Source: Aneurinibacillus soli (GTDB lineage: Bacteria > Bacillota > Bacilli > Aneurinibacillales > Aneurinibacillaceae). Taken from it: DNA of 64,000 nucleotides. The DNA is taken from the NCBI RefSeq assembly GCF_002355375.1, contig NZ_AP017312.1:2745001-2809000 (forward strand). The letters are read 5' to 3'. Shown one piece after another: positions 47,814 to 56,674 of this stretch. The notes beneath the pieces are model-generated. The model was not told the DNA's origin, searched no databases, and saw only the letters and a program-made list of their open reading frames with translations. Position 1 is the first letter of the stretch. Every line of letters begins with the position of its first letter. The translations under genes were made by a program, and so were the position numbers.

Positions 47814-48722
47814 ATGAAAAAGTTATGGGGAGATACGAACCCTAAAACTCAATGGTCAAAACAGTATCGTTCTGTTCTGATTGCTATGCTTTCATGTACT
47901 TTTATTTTCTCTCCATCTGTTGGTAGTGCAACCATAATACCAAGCGATAACATTCAAGATAATTACTATATAGATGCAGAGACTAATGCTGAATTATTCG
48001 ACATAAACCTAAAAGCAGCTGAACAAGGAAATGTTAACGCTCAGTTTCTAGTGGGAGAGGCATATTATAATGGATGGGGAGTCCAGAAAGATACTAAAAA
48101 AGCATTTCAATGGTATCTGAAAGCAGCTACACAAGGTTATGCAGATGCGCAGTATGCAGTTGCCTATTCGTACGAAAAAGGTTTAGGGGTCTCCCAAGAT
48201 TATAAGCAAGCTTTTGGATGGTTTTTAAAAGCTGCTGAACAAGGAAATTCTCATGCTCAAAATACTGTTGGGTATTTTTATGTAAAAGGGATGGGCACTC
48301 CTAAGGATTATAAAAAAGCGATGCAATGGTTCATGAAAGCAGCTAACGAGGAAAATGCATATGCACAATATAATATTGGTCTTTTATATTTTCATGGATA
48401 TGGTGTTCCTAAAGATTACAAGAAAGCAATGGAATGGTTCATGAAGGCTGCTGAACAAGAAGATGAGGCTACACAATACAATATAGGTGTTTTATATGAA
48501 AGCGGATGGGGAGTTCGCAAAGACTATAAAAAAGCAATGGAATGGTACCAGAAAGCTGCTGAACAAGAATACGATAAAGCTCAATATAGTATAGGTACCT
48601 TATATGAAAATGGATGGGGAGTTGCTAAAAACTCTAAGAAAGCCATAGAATGGTATCAAAAAGCTGCTAAACAAGGTAATCAGGATGCACAGGTCCGGAT
48701 TAAAGCTCTACAAAAAAAATAA
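47814..48722 (+). CDS. Secreted Sel1-repeat protein
   Basis: 302 residues: a positively charged N-terminus then a hydrophobic signal segment (about 20-40, ending GSA), followed by seven Sel1-like repeats of 36 residues (AAEQGNVNAQFLVGEAYYNG type) from about residue 62 to 299. Repeats are strongly alike, with the core KDYKKAMEWFMKAAEQ recurring. Sel1 proteins are alpha-solenoid scaffolds for protein interactions. The gene is AT-rich compared with its neighbours and sits beside a transposase fragment, so recent acquisition is plausible. Ribosome site GGGGG. Followed by a long terminator. Confidence 0.92.
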   Translation: MKKLWGDTNPKTQWSKQYRSVLIAMLSCTFIFSPSVGSATIIPSDNIQDNYYIDAETNAELFDINLKAAEQGNVNAQFLVGEAYYNGWGVQKDTKKAFQWYLKAATQGYADAQYAVAYSYEKGLGVSQDYKQAFGWFLKAAEQGNSHAQNTVGYFYVKGMGTPKDYKKAMQWFMKAANEENAYAQYNIGLLYFHGYGVPKDYKKAMEWFMKAAEQEDEATQYNIGVLYESGWGVRKDYKKAMEWYQKAAEQEYDKAQYSIGTLYENGWGVAKNSKKAIEWYQKAAKQGNQDAQVRIKALQKK

Positions 48723-48781
48723 TCGATTTGTGTTATAAAACGAAGCCTCCCTACCTCCTTAGAAAAATAATTCTTTAAAGC

Positions 48782-48825
48782 ATACAAAAAGGTTCGAGAG
48801 AAATAAGACTCGAACCTTTTTGTAT
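48782..48825. terminator. Terminator downstream of the Sel1 gene
   Basis: ATACAAAAAGGTTCGAG and its exact complement CTCGAACCTTTTTGTAT form a 17-bp stem with a ten-base loop. Confidence 0.92.
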
Positions 48826-49230
48826 ATATCTTAGAGATGTATACTGGATACCCCTTTTAGTGTTTATATTTAAAAACCCCATATAAAAACAAAAACTCCG
48901 AATACATGACCCGGAGCTTCTACTTAGCTTTCTATTATTTTATTGTCCGATGAATTAATACTGCTACACGAGCTACCAACACCCTTTACAATTCTAGAAA
49001 TATTTGAACACACCATCAAAATTCCGAATCCAAGATCGGACAGATTTTATCCCCTTCCTGTAGTCAGCATACAGCATAATTACTTCCAACTAACTCGATC
49101 ACAGTAGTCGTAGGCTTTTTATCACTGAATTTATCAAGCAACTCCTATAGTTTTGTCTCTCTTTCCTTGTTGTTCTTCATCACTTGGAATAACAGATAAA
49201 CAAAAAGAGCCGCCTACGCGACTCATAAAT
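48826..49230. other. Non-coding region, nothing recognised
   Basis: About 400 bp of AT-rich sequence between the Sel1 terminator and the hairpin element. I see no gene, RNA motif or repeat beyond a weak CTCCG/CGGAG pair near 48896-48915. Confidence 0.5.
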
Positions 49231-49360
49231 AAAAAGGGGCTGTCCGAAAAGGGTGAATTCATTAAAATTTAAAAGTCAAGAATACTGATATATCAACGTT
49301 CTTGAACATAAAAAGAGGCATCCAAAAGTCGAAAAATCGACTTTCTGGACAGCCCCTTTT
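49231..49360. repeat. MITE-like element with 14-bp terminal inverted repeats
   Basis: AAAAGGGGCTGTCC (49232-49245) and GGACAGCCCCTTTT (49347-49360) are perfect inverted repeats around about 100 bp. Inside are two smaller hairpins: CAAGAA/TTCTTG and AAAGTCGA/TCGACTTT. The ends extend imperfectly (GAAAAG / CAGAAAG). It could be a MITE, an IS relic or an elaborated terminator of glnA. The GGCTGTCC core recalls the border hairpins of the composite repeats, but the loop sequence differs. Confidence 0.6.
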
Positions 49361-49368
49361 ATAAATTT

Positions 49369-49405
49369 AAAGTATAACCCTACCAAAACGGCAGGGTTAT
49401 GCTTT
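49369..49405 (-). terminator. Terminator of glnA
   Basis: ATAACCCT (49374-49381) pairs with AGGGTTAT (49393-49400), flanked by AAAG/CTTT. Confidence 0.75.
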
Positions 49406-49417
49406 AAGTAACAAGGA

Positions 49418-50749
49418 TTAGTAGTTCATGTACTGCTCGCGCTCCCATGTGTGAACGGTTGTGCGGAACATATCCCACTCGATTTCTTTTGCTTCTACAA
49501 AGTGCTCAAGTGCATGTTCGCCAATCGCTGCGCATACTACTTCATCTTTCAGCAGCTCTTGAATCGCTTCTTTCAGCGTAGCTGGCAGACTTGCGATGCC
49601 TGCTTCTTCACGTTCTGCTTCGTTCATAACATAGATATTACGGTCAACTGATGCCGGAGCTGGCAGTTTGTTCTCTACGCCGTCAAGACCTGAAGCAAGC
49701 AGAACAGCCAGTGCGAGGTATGGATTCGCAGCCGGGTCTGGATTACGAACTTCAATACGAGTGCTCAGACCACGGGAAGCCGGGATCCGAACGAGCGGGC
49801 TGCGGTTTTTCGCAGACCATGCTACGTAGCACGGAGCTTCATAGCCTGGTACAAGACGCTTGTAGGAGTTTACAGTCGGATTCGTGATCGCTGCAAATCC
49901 GCGAGCATGCTTGATAATACCAGCCAGGAAGTGCATTGCTGTTTCACTCAAACCAAGCTCAGTAGACGCATCTTCGAATACGTTTTTACCCTTAGCGAAG
50001 AGGGAGAGGTTGCAGTGCATACCGGAACCATTAATCCCGAACAACGGTTTCGGCATGAACGTTGCATGCAGACCGTGTTTGCGTGCAATTGTTTTAACAA
50101 CGAGTTTGAATGTTTGGATCTGGTCAGCTGCTTCTACTGCATCCGCATATTTGAAGTCGATTTCGTGCTGACCTGGTGCTACTTCGTGGTGGGATGCTTC
50201 CATATGGAATCCCATTTGCTCAAGCGTCAGTACGATATCACGACGGCAATTCTCACCGAGGTCAAGTGGTGCGAAATCGAAATATCCACCTTGGTCGTTC
50301 AGTTCTGTAGTCGGCTGGCCTTTTTCGTCCAGTTTGAAGAGGAAGAATTCCGGCTCTGGCCCAATGTTGAACTGATCATAACCGAGTTCTCCAGCTTTTT
50401 TGAGGGAAGCTTTCAGAACCTGGCGTGGGTCACCCATGAACGGCTTTCCGTCTGGTGTGAATACGTCACAGATAAAGCGAGCAACTTTACCGCCTTCTGT
50501 AATCCACGGGAATACAACGAATGTGTCGACATCCGGATACAGGTACATATCGGACTCTTCAATGCGAACGAAACCTTCAATTGAAGAACCGTCAAACATC
50601 ATTTTGTTATCCAGTGCTTTTTCCAGCTGGCTTGACGGAATCTCAACGTTCTTGATTGTGCCAAGCAAATCTGTGAATTGAAGACGAATGTATTTTACAT
50701 TTTCTTCCTCAACCAAACGATAGATGTCATCTTTTGTGTACTTTGCCAT
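49418..50749 (-). CDS. glnA: Glutamine synthetase, type I
   Basis: 443 residues, the GSI-alpha length of Bacillota. Makes glutamine from glutamate and ammonia with ATP. Visible: [20 protein letters not shown] (about 50), [13 protein letters not shown] (metal ligands, about 130), [14 protein letters not shown] (about 185), [12 protein letters not shown] (about 240), [12 protein letters not shown] (about 300) and [15 protein letters not shown] (about 330). No adenylylation tyrosine loop, as expected. ATG at 50749 follows AAGGAGG; a TTG two codons upstream is possible. Downstream of glnR in the usual glnRA order. Confidence 0.97.
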   Translation of the reverse strand: MAKYTKDDIYRLVEEENVKYIRLQFTDLLGTIKNVEIPSSQLEKALDNKMMFDGSSIEGFVRIEESDMYLYPDVDTFVVFPWITEGGKVARFICDVFTPDGKPFMGDPRQVLKASLKKAGELGYDQFNIGPEPEFFLFKLDEKGQPTTELNDQGGYFDFAPLDLGENCRRDIVLTLEQMGFHMEASHHEVAPGQHEIDFKYADAVEAADQIQTFKLVVKTIARKHGLHATFMPKPLFGINGSGMHCNLSLFAKGKNVFEDASTELGLSETAMHFLAGIIKHARGFAAITNPTVNSYKRLVPGYEAPCYVAWSAKNRSPLVRIPASRGLSTRIEVRNPDPAANPYLALAVLLASGLDGVENKLPAPASVDRNIYVMNEAEREEAGIASLPATLKEAIQELLKDEVVCAAIGEHALEHFVEAKEIEWDMFRTTVHTWEREQYMNY

Positions 50750-50816
50750 CTCCAAAAAGCCTCCTTAAGTCTCTCCCTCATTACTGAGGAAACCCTATTA
50801 TGATTTATTGTAATAA

Positions 50817-51227
50817 TTAATGGAAGAAGCGAGATAGCTCCCCCCGGTTAAGCGGTGTTTGTCCGGGCCGATTCGCATGTATGATCATCTGCTGCTTTAG
50901 CATCTCACGCAATTGGCGGTCAGTTAGTTCCTTGCGCTTCTCTTCTGTCTTCTCATCGATGACATTCACATCAGAAGCACCCACGCTCTTCATCGCCAGC
51001 ACTTGTTTGATGCCTGCAATGTTGAGCCCTTTCTCAAGCAGGGATTTAATCTCCAGCAGGCGATCTACGTCATTGAAAGAAAACATCCGCTGGTTACCCT
51101 TAGTGCGCGCAGGCTCTATTAATTCTTGCTGTTCGTAATATCGAATCTGCCGGGCCGTGAGCTCAGTGAGCTGCATCACGATCCCGATCGGAAAAAGAGC
51201 CATATTGCGGCGAAGCTCATCGTTCAT
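50817..51227 (-). CDS. glnR: Nitrogen repressor GlnR (MerR family)
   Basis: 136 residues. MerR winged helix at the N-terminus (GIVMQLTELTARQIRYYEQQ), dimer coiled coil, and a C-terminal tail that in B. subtilis GlnR is contacted by feedback-inhibited glutamine synthetase. Represses glnRA under nitrogen excess. 67 bp separate it from glnA; both share the operon. The TTACAT sequences near 51307-51350 resemble half of the GlnR/TnrA site TGTNAN7TNACA: TGTGAGGTAACTTTACAT-like sequence at 51305-51323 is a candidate operator (inference). Confidence 0.95.
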   Translation of the reverse strand: MNDELRRNMALFPIGIVMQLTELTARQIRYYEQQELIEPARTKGNQRMFSFNDVDRLLEIKSLLEKGLNIAGIKQVLAMKSVGASDVNVIDEKTEEKRKELTDRQLREMLKQQMIIHANRPGQTPLNRGELSRFFH

Positions 51228-51331
51228 TTCCTTTACTCCTTTCGCCGGTTGATCTCCTTGCTCCTGAAGCTTATTTTACACATGTCAGCTTTCCTCGTCA
51301 ATACATGTGAGGTAACTTTACATATATTTTT

Positions 51332-52600
51332 TTAGATTTTACATAATTTTTTCTCAATCATCTCATTCAGTGCAGTGAGCACCCCGACTTTGACATGAGA
51401 AGCGGTCAATCCACCCTGAACAAACCCGAGATATGGCGGGCGCACCGGACCGTCTGCGGACAGCTCAATGCTCGCTCCCTGGATGAATGTACCAGCGGCC
51501 ATAATAACCGGGTCTGAGTAACCTGGCATTGCACCCGGCTGCGGAACAACATGTGAATCAACCGGGGACGCTTTCTGAATCCCCTGACAAAAAGCAATCA
51601 ATCCTTCTGCTGTACCGAATTCAACCGATTGAATGAGATCAGTACGCGGCGCATCCCAGCGCGGGTTCGTCGTAAACCCAAGACTCGCAAGCATACCAGC
51701 TGTGAACACCGCGCCTTTGAGCGCTTCCCCAACAACGTGCGGCGCTAAGAAAAAGCCCTGAAACATCTCCAGCGTGCCATGCAATGTGGAGCCGACTTCC
51801 GCTCCGATTCCTGGAGCGGTCATGCGGTACGATGCCATCTCAACCAGATCAGCACGTCCAACAATATAGCCGCCGCTTTTCGCAAGGCCGCCGCCTGGAT
51901 TCTTAATAAGGGAGCCCGCCATAATGTCCGCCCCAGCTTCAAGCGGCTCACGAGCTTCTGTGAACTCGCCATAGCAGTTATCGACGAAGACAATCAGGTC
52001 CGAACGAATACCTTTCACGAATTCGATCATCTCTTCGATTTGGGCTACCGTAAACGATGGACGATCCGCATAGCCGCGCGAACGCTGAATGCCGATTACT
52101 TTTGTGCGGTCTGTGATCGCGTGTGCAATCGCTTCCCGGTCTATTCCTCCGGTTGTAAGAAGCGGAATTGACTGATAGCCAATACCGTACTCTTTTAGAG
52201 AGCCTTTGCCTGTACCGCGAACACCCACAATTTCTTCAAGCGTATCATACGGCGCACCTGTTATGTAGATGAGTTCATCATTTGGGCGTAGCAGGCCAAA
52301 TAACGCAATGGCAATCGCATGTGTACCACTCAAGATATGACTGCGCACAAGGGCCGCTTCGCCGCCAAATACGGTAGCATATACCTTCTCAAGTGTTTCC
52401 CGTCCCATATCATCATAGCCATAGCCTGTAGACGGCGCAAAATGAAAGTCACTTACTTGATGCTTCTGGAACGCTTTCAATACTTTGAATTGATTAAAAT
52501 CAGCCATTTTCTCAATTTCGCGCAGGCGTGGCTGAATCATAGCTTCGACCTGCGCAACGTAAGGGGACAAGGCTTCCCCGTGTGGTAAATACGAGAACAC
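51332..52600 (-). CDS. ynbB: Methionine gamma-lyase family protein YnbB
   Basis: 422 residues, PLP-dependent fold-type I, the 'aluminium resistance protein' branch of the Cys/Met metabolism family. The PLP lysine lies in AGSLIKNPGGGLAKSGG (about 237); FVDNCYGEF (about 217) supplies the Asp that contacts the pyridine nitrogen; RSHILSGTHAIA (about 85) is the phosphate-binding block. The reaction is not established. GTG start after GGGAGAG. Sits between hflX and glnR as in B. subtilis. Confidence 0.94.
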   Translation of the reverse strand: MFSYLPHGEALSPYVAQVEAMIQPRLREIEKMADFNQFKVLKAFQKHQVSDFHFAPSTGYGYDDMGRETLEKVYATVFGGEAALVRSHILSGTHAIAIALFGLLRPNDELIYITGAPYDTLEEIVGVRGTGKGSLKEYGIGYQSIPLLTTGGIDREAIAHAITDRTKVIGIQRSRGYADRPSFTVAQIEEMIEFVKGIRSDLIVFVDNCYGEFTEAREPLEAGADIMAGSLIKNPGGGLAKSGGYIVGRADLVEMASYRMTAPGIGAEVGSTLHGTLEMFQGFFLAPHVVGEALKGAVFTAGMLASLGFTTNPRWDAPRTDLIQSVEFGTAEGLIAFCQGIQKASPVDSHVVPQPGAMPGYSDPVIMAAGTFIQGASIELSADGPVRPPYLGFVQGGLTASHVKVGVLTALNEMIEKKLCKI

Positions 52601-52618
52601 GTGTATCTCTCCCGACTT

Positions 52619-53884
52619 CTAGATGATATAATCCGACAGTTCTCGGGATACCTGCCCGAGATTACTACCGCGGACTTCCATATGATAATTCATGCCGTCC
52701 TCACTTACTTCTTCTCTCAGCACGTGCATGTGACGGTGCAGAAGAGCATGCAGGTCCCCCCGTGCAATCGGGATACGTAGCACATAACGGCTATGCTGCT
52801 TTTCAATCTGCTCCTCAATTTTGACAAGCAGACGGTTCATATCGTCCGCGCGATAAGCTGATACATACATCGCTTCCCCAGGCGTCGGCAACACCGGACG
52901 CTCGGATACTTGATCCATCTTGTTAAACAGTGTAAGACGCGGGATGGAAAGTGCATCAAGTTCACCAAGCACTTCATCGACGACTTCCATATGAATCGCT
53001 GCTTCCGGATGCGAGGCATCGACTACTTGAATGATGAGGTCCGCCTCTGCCGCTTCTTCAAGTGTCGAGCGGAACGCGGCAATGAGCTGATGCGGCAAAT
53101 CTTGAATGAATCCGACTGTATCGGTTACGACAATGTCCTGTCCACCCGGAAGCATCACCCGGCGTGCGGTTGGATCAAGCGTAGCGAACAGTTGATTCTC
53201 TTCTAGCACACCAGCATCTGTCAACCGATTGAGAACCGTCGATTTCCCTGCATTTGTGTAGCCGACAAGCGCCACCTGAAACACATCGTTTTTCTTACGG
53301 CGTTCGCGGTGTAGCTGGCGGTGGCGTTTTACTTCATCTAGATGCGTTTCGATCTCGCTGATACGGCGGCGGATGTGGCGACGATCGCTCTCAAGCTTCG
53401 TCTCCCCCGGTCCGCGCGTTCCAATTCCCGCACCAAGACGAGACAGTTCGGCCCCTTTACCAGTCAGGCGCGGTAGGCGGTAATTCAGTTGAGCCAGTTC
53501 CACCTGTAGCTTGCCTTCCCGCGAACGAGCACGCTGGGCAAAAATGTCCAGAATAAGCTGAGTGCGATCAATGACCTTGCATGGAATAACACCTTCGAGA
53601 TTGCGCACCTGCATCGGGGTCAGTTCATCATTAAAAATGACCACGTCTGCCTCAAGCTGCTCCACCATCATGTTCAGCTCGTCCACTTTCCCTTTTCCGA
53701 TATACAGGCGTGAATCCACATAATCCCGCCCCTGTGTCAGCACACCAGCTACTTCAGCCTGAGCGGTTTGCGTCAACTCCTCAAGCTCATCCATCGACAG
53801 GGTAAATCGGCGTTCATCGCTACCCTTCTTGTAGTATCCGACCAGAACGGCACGCTCTGTTTTTTGTTCATCGACAATATGTAT
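52619..53884 (-). CDS. hflX: GTPase HflX
   Basis: About 421 residues. N-terminal HflX domain ([20 protein letters not shown]) followed by a long helical hairpin ([20 protein letters not shown]), then the G domain: G1 GYTNAGKST (about 207), G3 [10 protein letters not shown] (about 252), G4 FNKMD (about 316) and G5 VSAYRAD. HflX splits stalled 70S ribosomes after stress. Start problem: a perfect AGGAGG (53899-53894) is followed nine bases later by ATA, then six bases on by ATT, with no ATG/GTG/TTG in frame. The only conventional in-frame start, TTG at 53941, is upstream of that site and without a ribosome site. I place the start at the ATA. Confidence 0.9.
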   Translation of the reverse strand: MHIVDEQKTERAVLVGYYKKGSDERRFTLSMDELEELTQTAQAEVAGVLTQGRDYVDSRLYIGKGKVDELNMMVEQLEADVVIFNDELTPMQVRNLEGVIPCKVIDRTQLILDIFAQRARSREGKLQVELAQLNYRLPRLTGKGAELSRLGAGIGTRGPGETKLESDRRHIRRRISEIETHLDEVKRHRQLHRERRKKNDVFQVALVGYTNAGKSTVLNRLTDAGVLEENQLFATLDPTARRVMLPGGQDIVVTDTVGFIQDLPHQLIAAFRSTLEEAAEADLIIQVVDASHPEAAIHMEVVDEVLGELDALSIPRLTLFNKMDQVSERPVLPTPGEAMYVSAYRADDMNRLLVKIEEQIEKQHSRYVLRIPIARGDLHALLHRHMHVLREEVSEDGMNYHMEVRGSNLGQVSRELSDYII

Positions 53885-53944
53885 GGCTAACGCCCTCCTT
53901 TTCCTTCTTATCTTACCAAATGTGGGGGGAAAATACGACAAACT

Positions 53945-54520
53945 ACAAAAAAGAGCTTGGAGGGTTGGAGACTCCCCAACGTGCAGTGGAGGAGCGGAAA
54001 AGGAAGTCGCCTTTCACTTCGGTACGCTTTGCAGGGAAGTATAACTGTTCGCTCCAGATGACCGCCAAACTCGCCCACAAAAGATCAGGATGCTTTCTCG
54101 ATGAAGTGTTGTGGGCAAAAGCCCGTTTGTCTGTCCTCTTCCGCTGGGTAGCGCGTACAGGCGTTCCGTGGCGACTTCCTTCTCCGCTCCTGCCCACGTT
54201 TGGGCAGTAAACCATCAAGCCAATTTTTTGTAGCTTTGCTTTGCAGTTTTTTGTTTTTTTAATCCCAACTTTGTTGGGATGAGAGAAGAGAAAAGCAAGA
54301 GAGCGTCTGTACGCGCTACCGAGCAGAAGGAGGGCGGCGAACGGGGTTTTGCCCGCAATCCTTCTATGAAGAAGCATCCTTGTCCCCTTTTTGCGGGCAC
54401 GTTCGCTGGGCTTCTGGAGCGGCCAGTTTACGCTTCCTGCAAAGCGTACCTAAGCGAACGGCTTCTCTCTTCTCTCATCCCACCACCAAAGTTGCTCGAT
54501 TCCACAAAAGAAAGAACACC
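53945..54520 (+). repeat. Composite foldback repeat, copy E (diverged)
   Basis: Same order as B, F and G but widely diverged. Alpha module 53982-54200: outer arms GGAGCGGAAAAGGAAGTCGC and the complementary GCGACTTCCTTCTCCGCTCC (one mismatch), a different inner sequence from other copies but still paired. Inner stems are CAAAC/GTTTG where others have CGAAC/GTTCG, and CCCACAA/TTGTGGG. Linker 54201-54275 is shortened and diverged. Beta module 54276-54487: outer arms GGGATGAGAGAAGAGAAAAG and its complement with one mismatch; inner GGCGAAC/GTTCGCT, CCCGCAA/TTGCGGG. Border hairpins not clearly present. Lies between the AbrB-like gene and hflX. Confidence 0.8.
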
Positions 54521-54539
54521 GTCTGACGTTACCCAACAA

Positions 54540-54580
54540 AAAAGGAGCTCCCCCGCGGACTCACGGACAGCTCCCTTCTA
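54540..54580 (-). terminator. Terminator of the AbrB-like gene
   Basis: GGAGCT (54544-54549) / AGCTCC (54569-54574) with inner CC/GG pairs and A/T runs outside. Confidence 0.55.
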
Positions 54581-54596
54581 CCGCATAAGCGGCCTA

Positions 54597-54785
54597 TTAT
54601 GTATGATCATCACGGTCGGATGCAGGGGTCCACTGAAAGACGTAATCCGGCGTCGTTTTTTTCAATATAACACGTTCTCCCTTTACCTCACATTCCACTT
54701 GACCGAAGCCTAAAAGCTCATGAATTTCTGGAGGTAGTAGTATTTGTCCATTTTCTGCTACACGGCATACAAATCGCTTATTCAC
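54597..54785 (-). CDS. Small AbrB/SpoVT-type swapped-hairpin protein
   Basis: 62 residues. CRVAENGQILLPPEIHELLG (6-25) is the pattern of the SpoVT-AbrB DNA-binding domain (VDxxGRIxLPxxIRxxLG), followed by VECEVKGERVILKK, the second strand pair. Probably a dimeric DNA-binding transition-state-type regulator or antitoxin-like protein; no toxin gene is adjacent. The C-terminal tail (TTPDYVFQWTPASD) is not family-typical. GTG start after GGGGGAG. Confidence 0.75.
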   Translation of the reverse strand: MNKRFVCRVAENGQILLPPEIHELLGFGQVECEVKGERVILKKTTPDYVFQWTPASDRDDHT

Positions 54786-54936
54786 CTGTGCTCCCCCTTC
54801 CTTTCGCCATTATATAACGCATCAAGAGAATTGCCTATCGGAACTTTATTCCTACAACAAATGATGCAACTTATCGGATAAGGAACGCGTCTAGAAAGAA
54901 ACTCATTTGAAAGCATGAAAGGGGACCTACCAAACT

Positions 54937-55674
54937 ATGAACCAAAAAAAATTCGGAAAAGCGCTACTATGTGTACCACTTCTCAGCGCCTGGCTACTCG
55001 CTTACACACCCGCTTCTGCGCACGCTGAATCAACTACTGCCGTAGCACACACAATAACTGTAACAGGTAAAGGAGAAATTCGCGTTAAGCCCGATACTGC
55101 CTATATTCAACTCGGACTTACCACCACTGGAAAAACAGCACGGGAAGCCCAACAAAAAAATGCAGCCGGATTCGAAAGCATTCGCAAAGCCCTGGCAACA
55201 TTCAAAATTGCAGAAACAGACATTCAGACCGTTCGCTACTCCACTTCTCCTGATTATTCATGGGAAGATAACAAACAAACGTTAAAGGGATATCAGGTAG
55301 AACAAATGGTTTCAATCAAATACCGGGACTTAAATCGCGTGGGAGAGCTGCTTGATCAGGCTACTGCGGCAGGTGCGAACCGAATTGACAATGTGACATT
55401 CACATCGGAGAAGCTTGATACGTACCGTATGGATGCGACCGACCGCGCGATTGATAATGCCCGGCTTAAAGCAGACCGCATGGCAACCCGCGCCGGGGTT
55501 AAAATCAATACAATCCTCGCCATCAGCGACGGCTCCACGCCATCGGTCATATATCCAATCCGAAACACAGAAGTTATGGCAGCAAGTATGAAAGATGCAG
55601 CTAGTCCGTCCAGTCAGCTATCACCAGGCGAGCTTGTTATTGAAGACTACGTTACCGTTACATACGGCTATTAA
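54937..55674 (+). CDS. Secreted SIMPL-domain (DUF541) protein
   Basis: 245 residues. Signal peptide (1-30, ending ASAHA) and one SIMPL domain: TVTGKGEIRVKPDTAYIQLG (about 41-60), then YSTSPDYSWEDNKQTLKGYQ and GANRIDNVTFT (about 148), ending DYVTVTYGY. SIMPL/DUF541 proteins (Escherichia YggE, Brucella BP26) are cell-surface or periplasmic and linked to oxidative stress; mechanism unknown. Its transcript would end at the left border hairpin of copy F. Confidence 0.92.
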   Translation: MNQKKFGKALLCVPLLSAWLLAYTPASAHAESTTAVAHTITVTGKGEIRVKPDTAYIQLGLTTTGKTAREAQQKNAAGFESIRKALATFKIAETDIQTVRYSTSPDYSWEDNKQTLKGYQVEQMVSIKYRDLNRVGELLDQATAAGANRIDNVTFTSEKLDTYRMDATDRAIDNARLKADRMATRAGVKINTILAISDGSTPSVIYPIRNTEVMAASMKDAASPSSQLSPGELVIEDYVTVTYGY

Positions 55675-55691
55675 CAGAAGCATTACGATGG

Positions 55692-56412
55692 GGAGGCTGT
55701 CTCACAAGCTAGAACATAGCGACTGAGGCAGCCTCTTCTTGGTGTAGGTTTTCTCCAAAGTGTAGTGAAGGAGCAGGATCGGGAGGAGCCTCGTCACTTT
55801 GGTACGCTTACGGGGAAGTTAAGACTGTCCGCTCCAAGTGCCAGGCGAACTCGCCCACAAAAGGTGCCCACGATGTATTCGCATCGAAGTATTGTGGGCA
55901 AAGGCCCGTTCGCCTGACCCCTTCCGCTGGGGAGTCGCGTACAGGCGTTCCGTTGCCCCGCCCGATCCCGCTCCTAGCACGCTTTGGTTAAAACATCATC
56001 AAGCAATATCAAGAGGCTGAGCTTTGCTATGCAGGTAAAAAATAAGGAAGCGGTCTTGCGAAAAGCCAGTGGCTACCGAGCAAATCCTTTCTGGCGTTGC
56101 ATGTTTTTTTGTAAAACGAAACGTTGTGCGGGGAGCGGGAGAAGGAAAGAGTAAGAGAGCGCCTGTACGCGCCTACTCAGCGGAGGGAGGACGGCGAACG
56201 TGCTTTTGCCCGCAATCCTTCGGTGAATCAACATCGCAGGCCTTTCTTTGCGGGCGAGTTCGCCGGGCTCTTGGAGCGGACAGTCAGAGCTTCTCCGCAA
56301 GCGTACCGAAGCGAACGGCTCCTTCCTTCTCTCACTCCCTCACCACTACACGTTGTCGATCCCACAAAAAAGCGGTCTCGTTCGCCATGTTCTGGCTTTC
56401 GAGACCGCTTCT
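55692..56412 (+). repeat. Composite foldback repeat, copy F
   Basis: Between convergent genes. Left border GAGGCTGTCTCA (55693-55704) / TGAGGCAGCCTC (55724-55735), loop CTAGAACATAGCGAC. Alpha module 55759-55981: arms GGAGCAGGATCGGGAGG and CCCGCCCGATCCCGCTCC (two mismatches); inner CAGGCGAAC/GTTCGCCTG. Linker 55982-56123. Beta module 56124-56356: arms GGGAGCGGGAGAAGGAAAG and CTTCCTTCTCTCACTCCC (with G-T pairs); GGCGAAC/GTTCGCC, CCCGCAA/TTGCGGG. Right border AAGCGGTCTCG (56370-56380) / CGAGACCGCTT (56400-56410), perfect, but with different stem bases from other borders. Confidence 0.87.
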
Positions 56413-56420
56413 TCTTCTTT

Positions 56421-56603
56421 TTACTGACATTCATCCTGGCGAAGCCCCGCACGTTCTTCTGCTTCTGCCATCGATACCATGCTACTATTCGGTTTTTGAC
56501 CTGTAAGCGGGATTTGGCCATCCCGTCCGAACTGATCAAGATCTCCCGGATGACTGCGCGGGTGCTGCTTATCAAGCGCCTTTTGCTTATTCTTATCCGA
56601 CAT
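56421..56603 (-). CDS. Small hydrophilic protein, unknown
   Basis: 60 residues from the ATG at 56603, which follows AAGGAGTG with good spacing. Very hydrophilic (MSDKNKQKALDKQHPRSHPG start), no membrane segment, one Cys near the end. I do not recognise it; small spore-associated proteins of Bacillales have similar composition, but that is only a resemblance. It lies 70 bp downstream of cheV on the same strand and ends just before copy F. Confidence 0.7.
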   Translation of the reverse strand: MSDKNKQKALDKQHPRSHPGDLDQFGRDGQIPLTGQKPNSSMVSMAEAEERAGLRQDECQ

Positions 56604-56674
56604 ACATATGCACTCCTTACTGTTTTCGAAGATGCAGTTAGTATGACCGAAACACAAATTTCTTATTGCACAAA

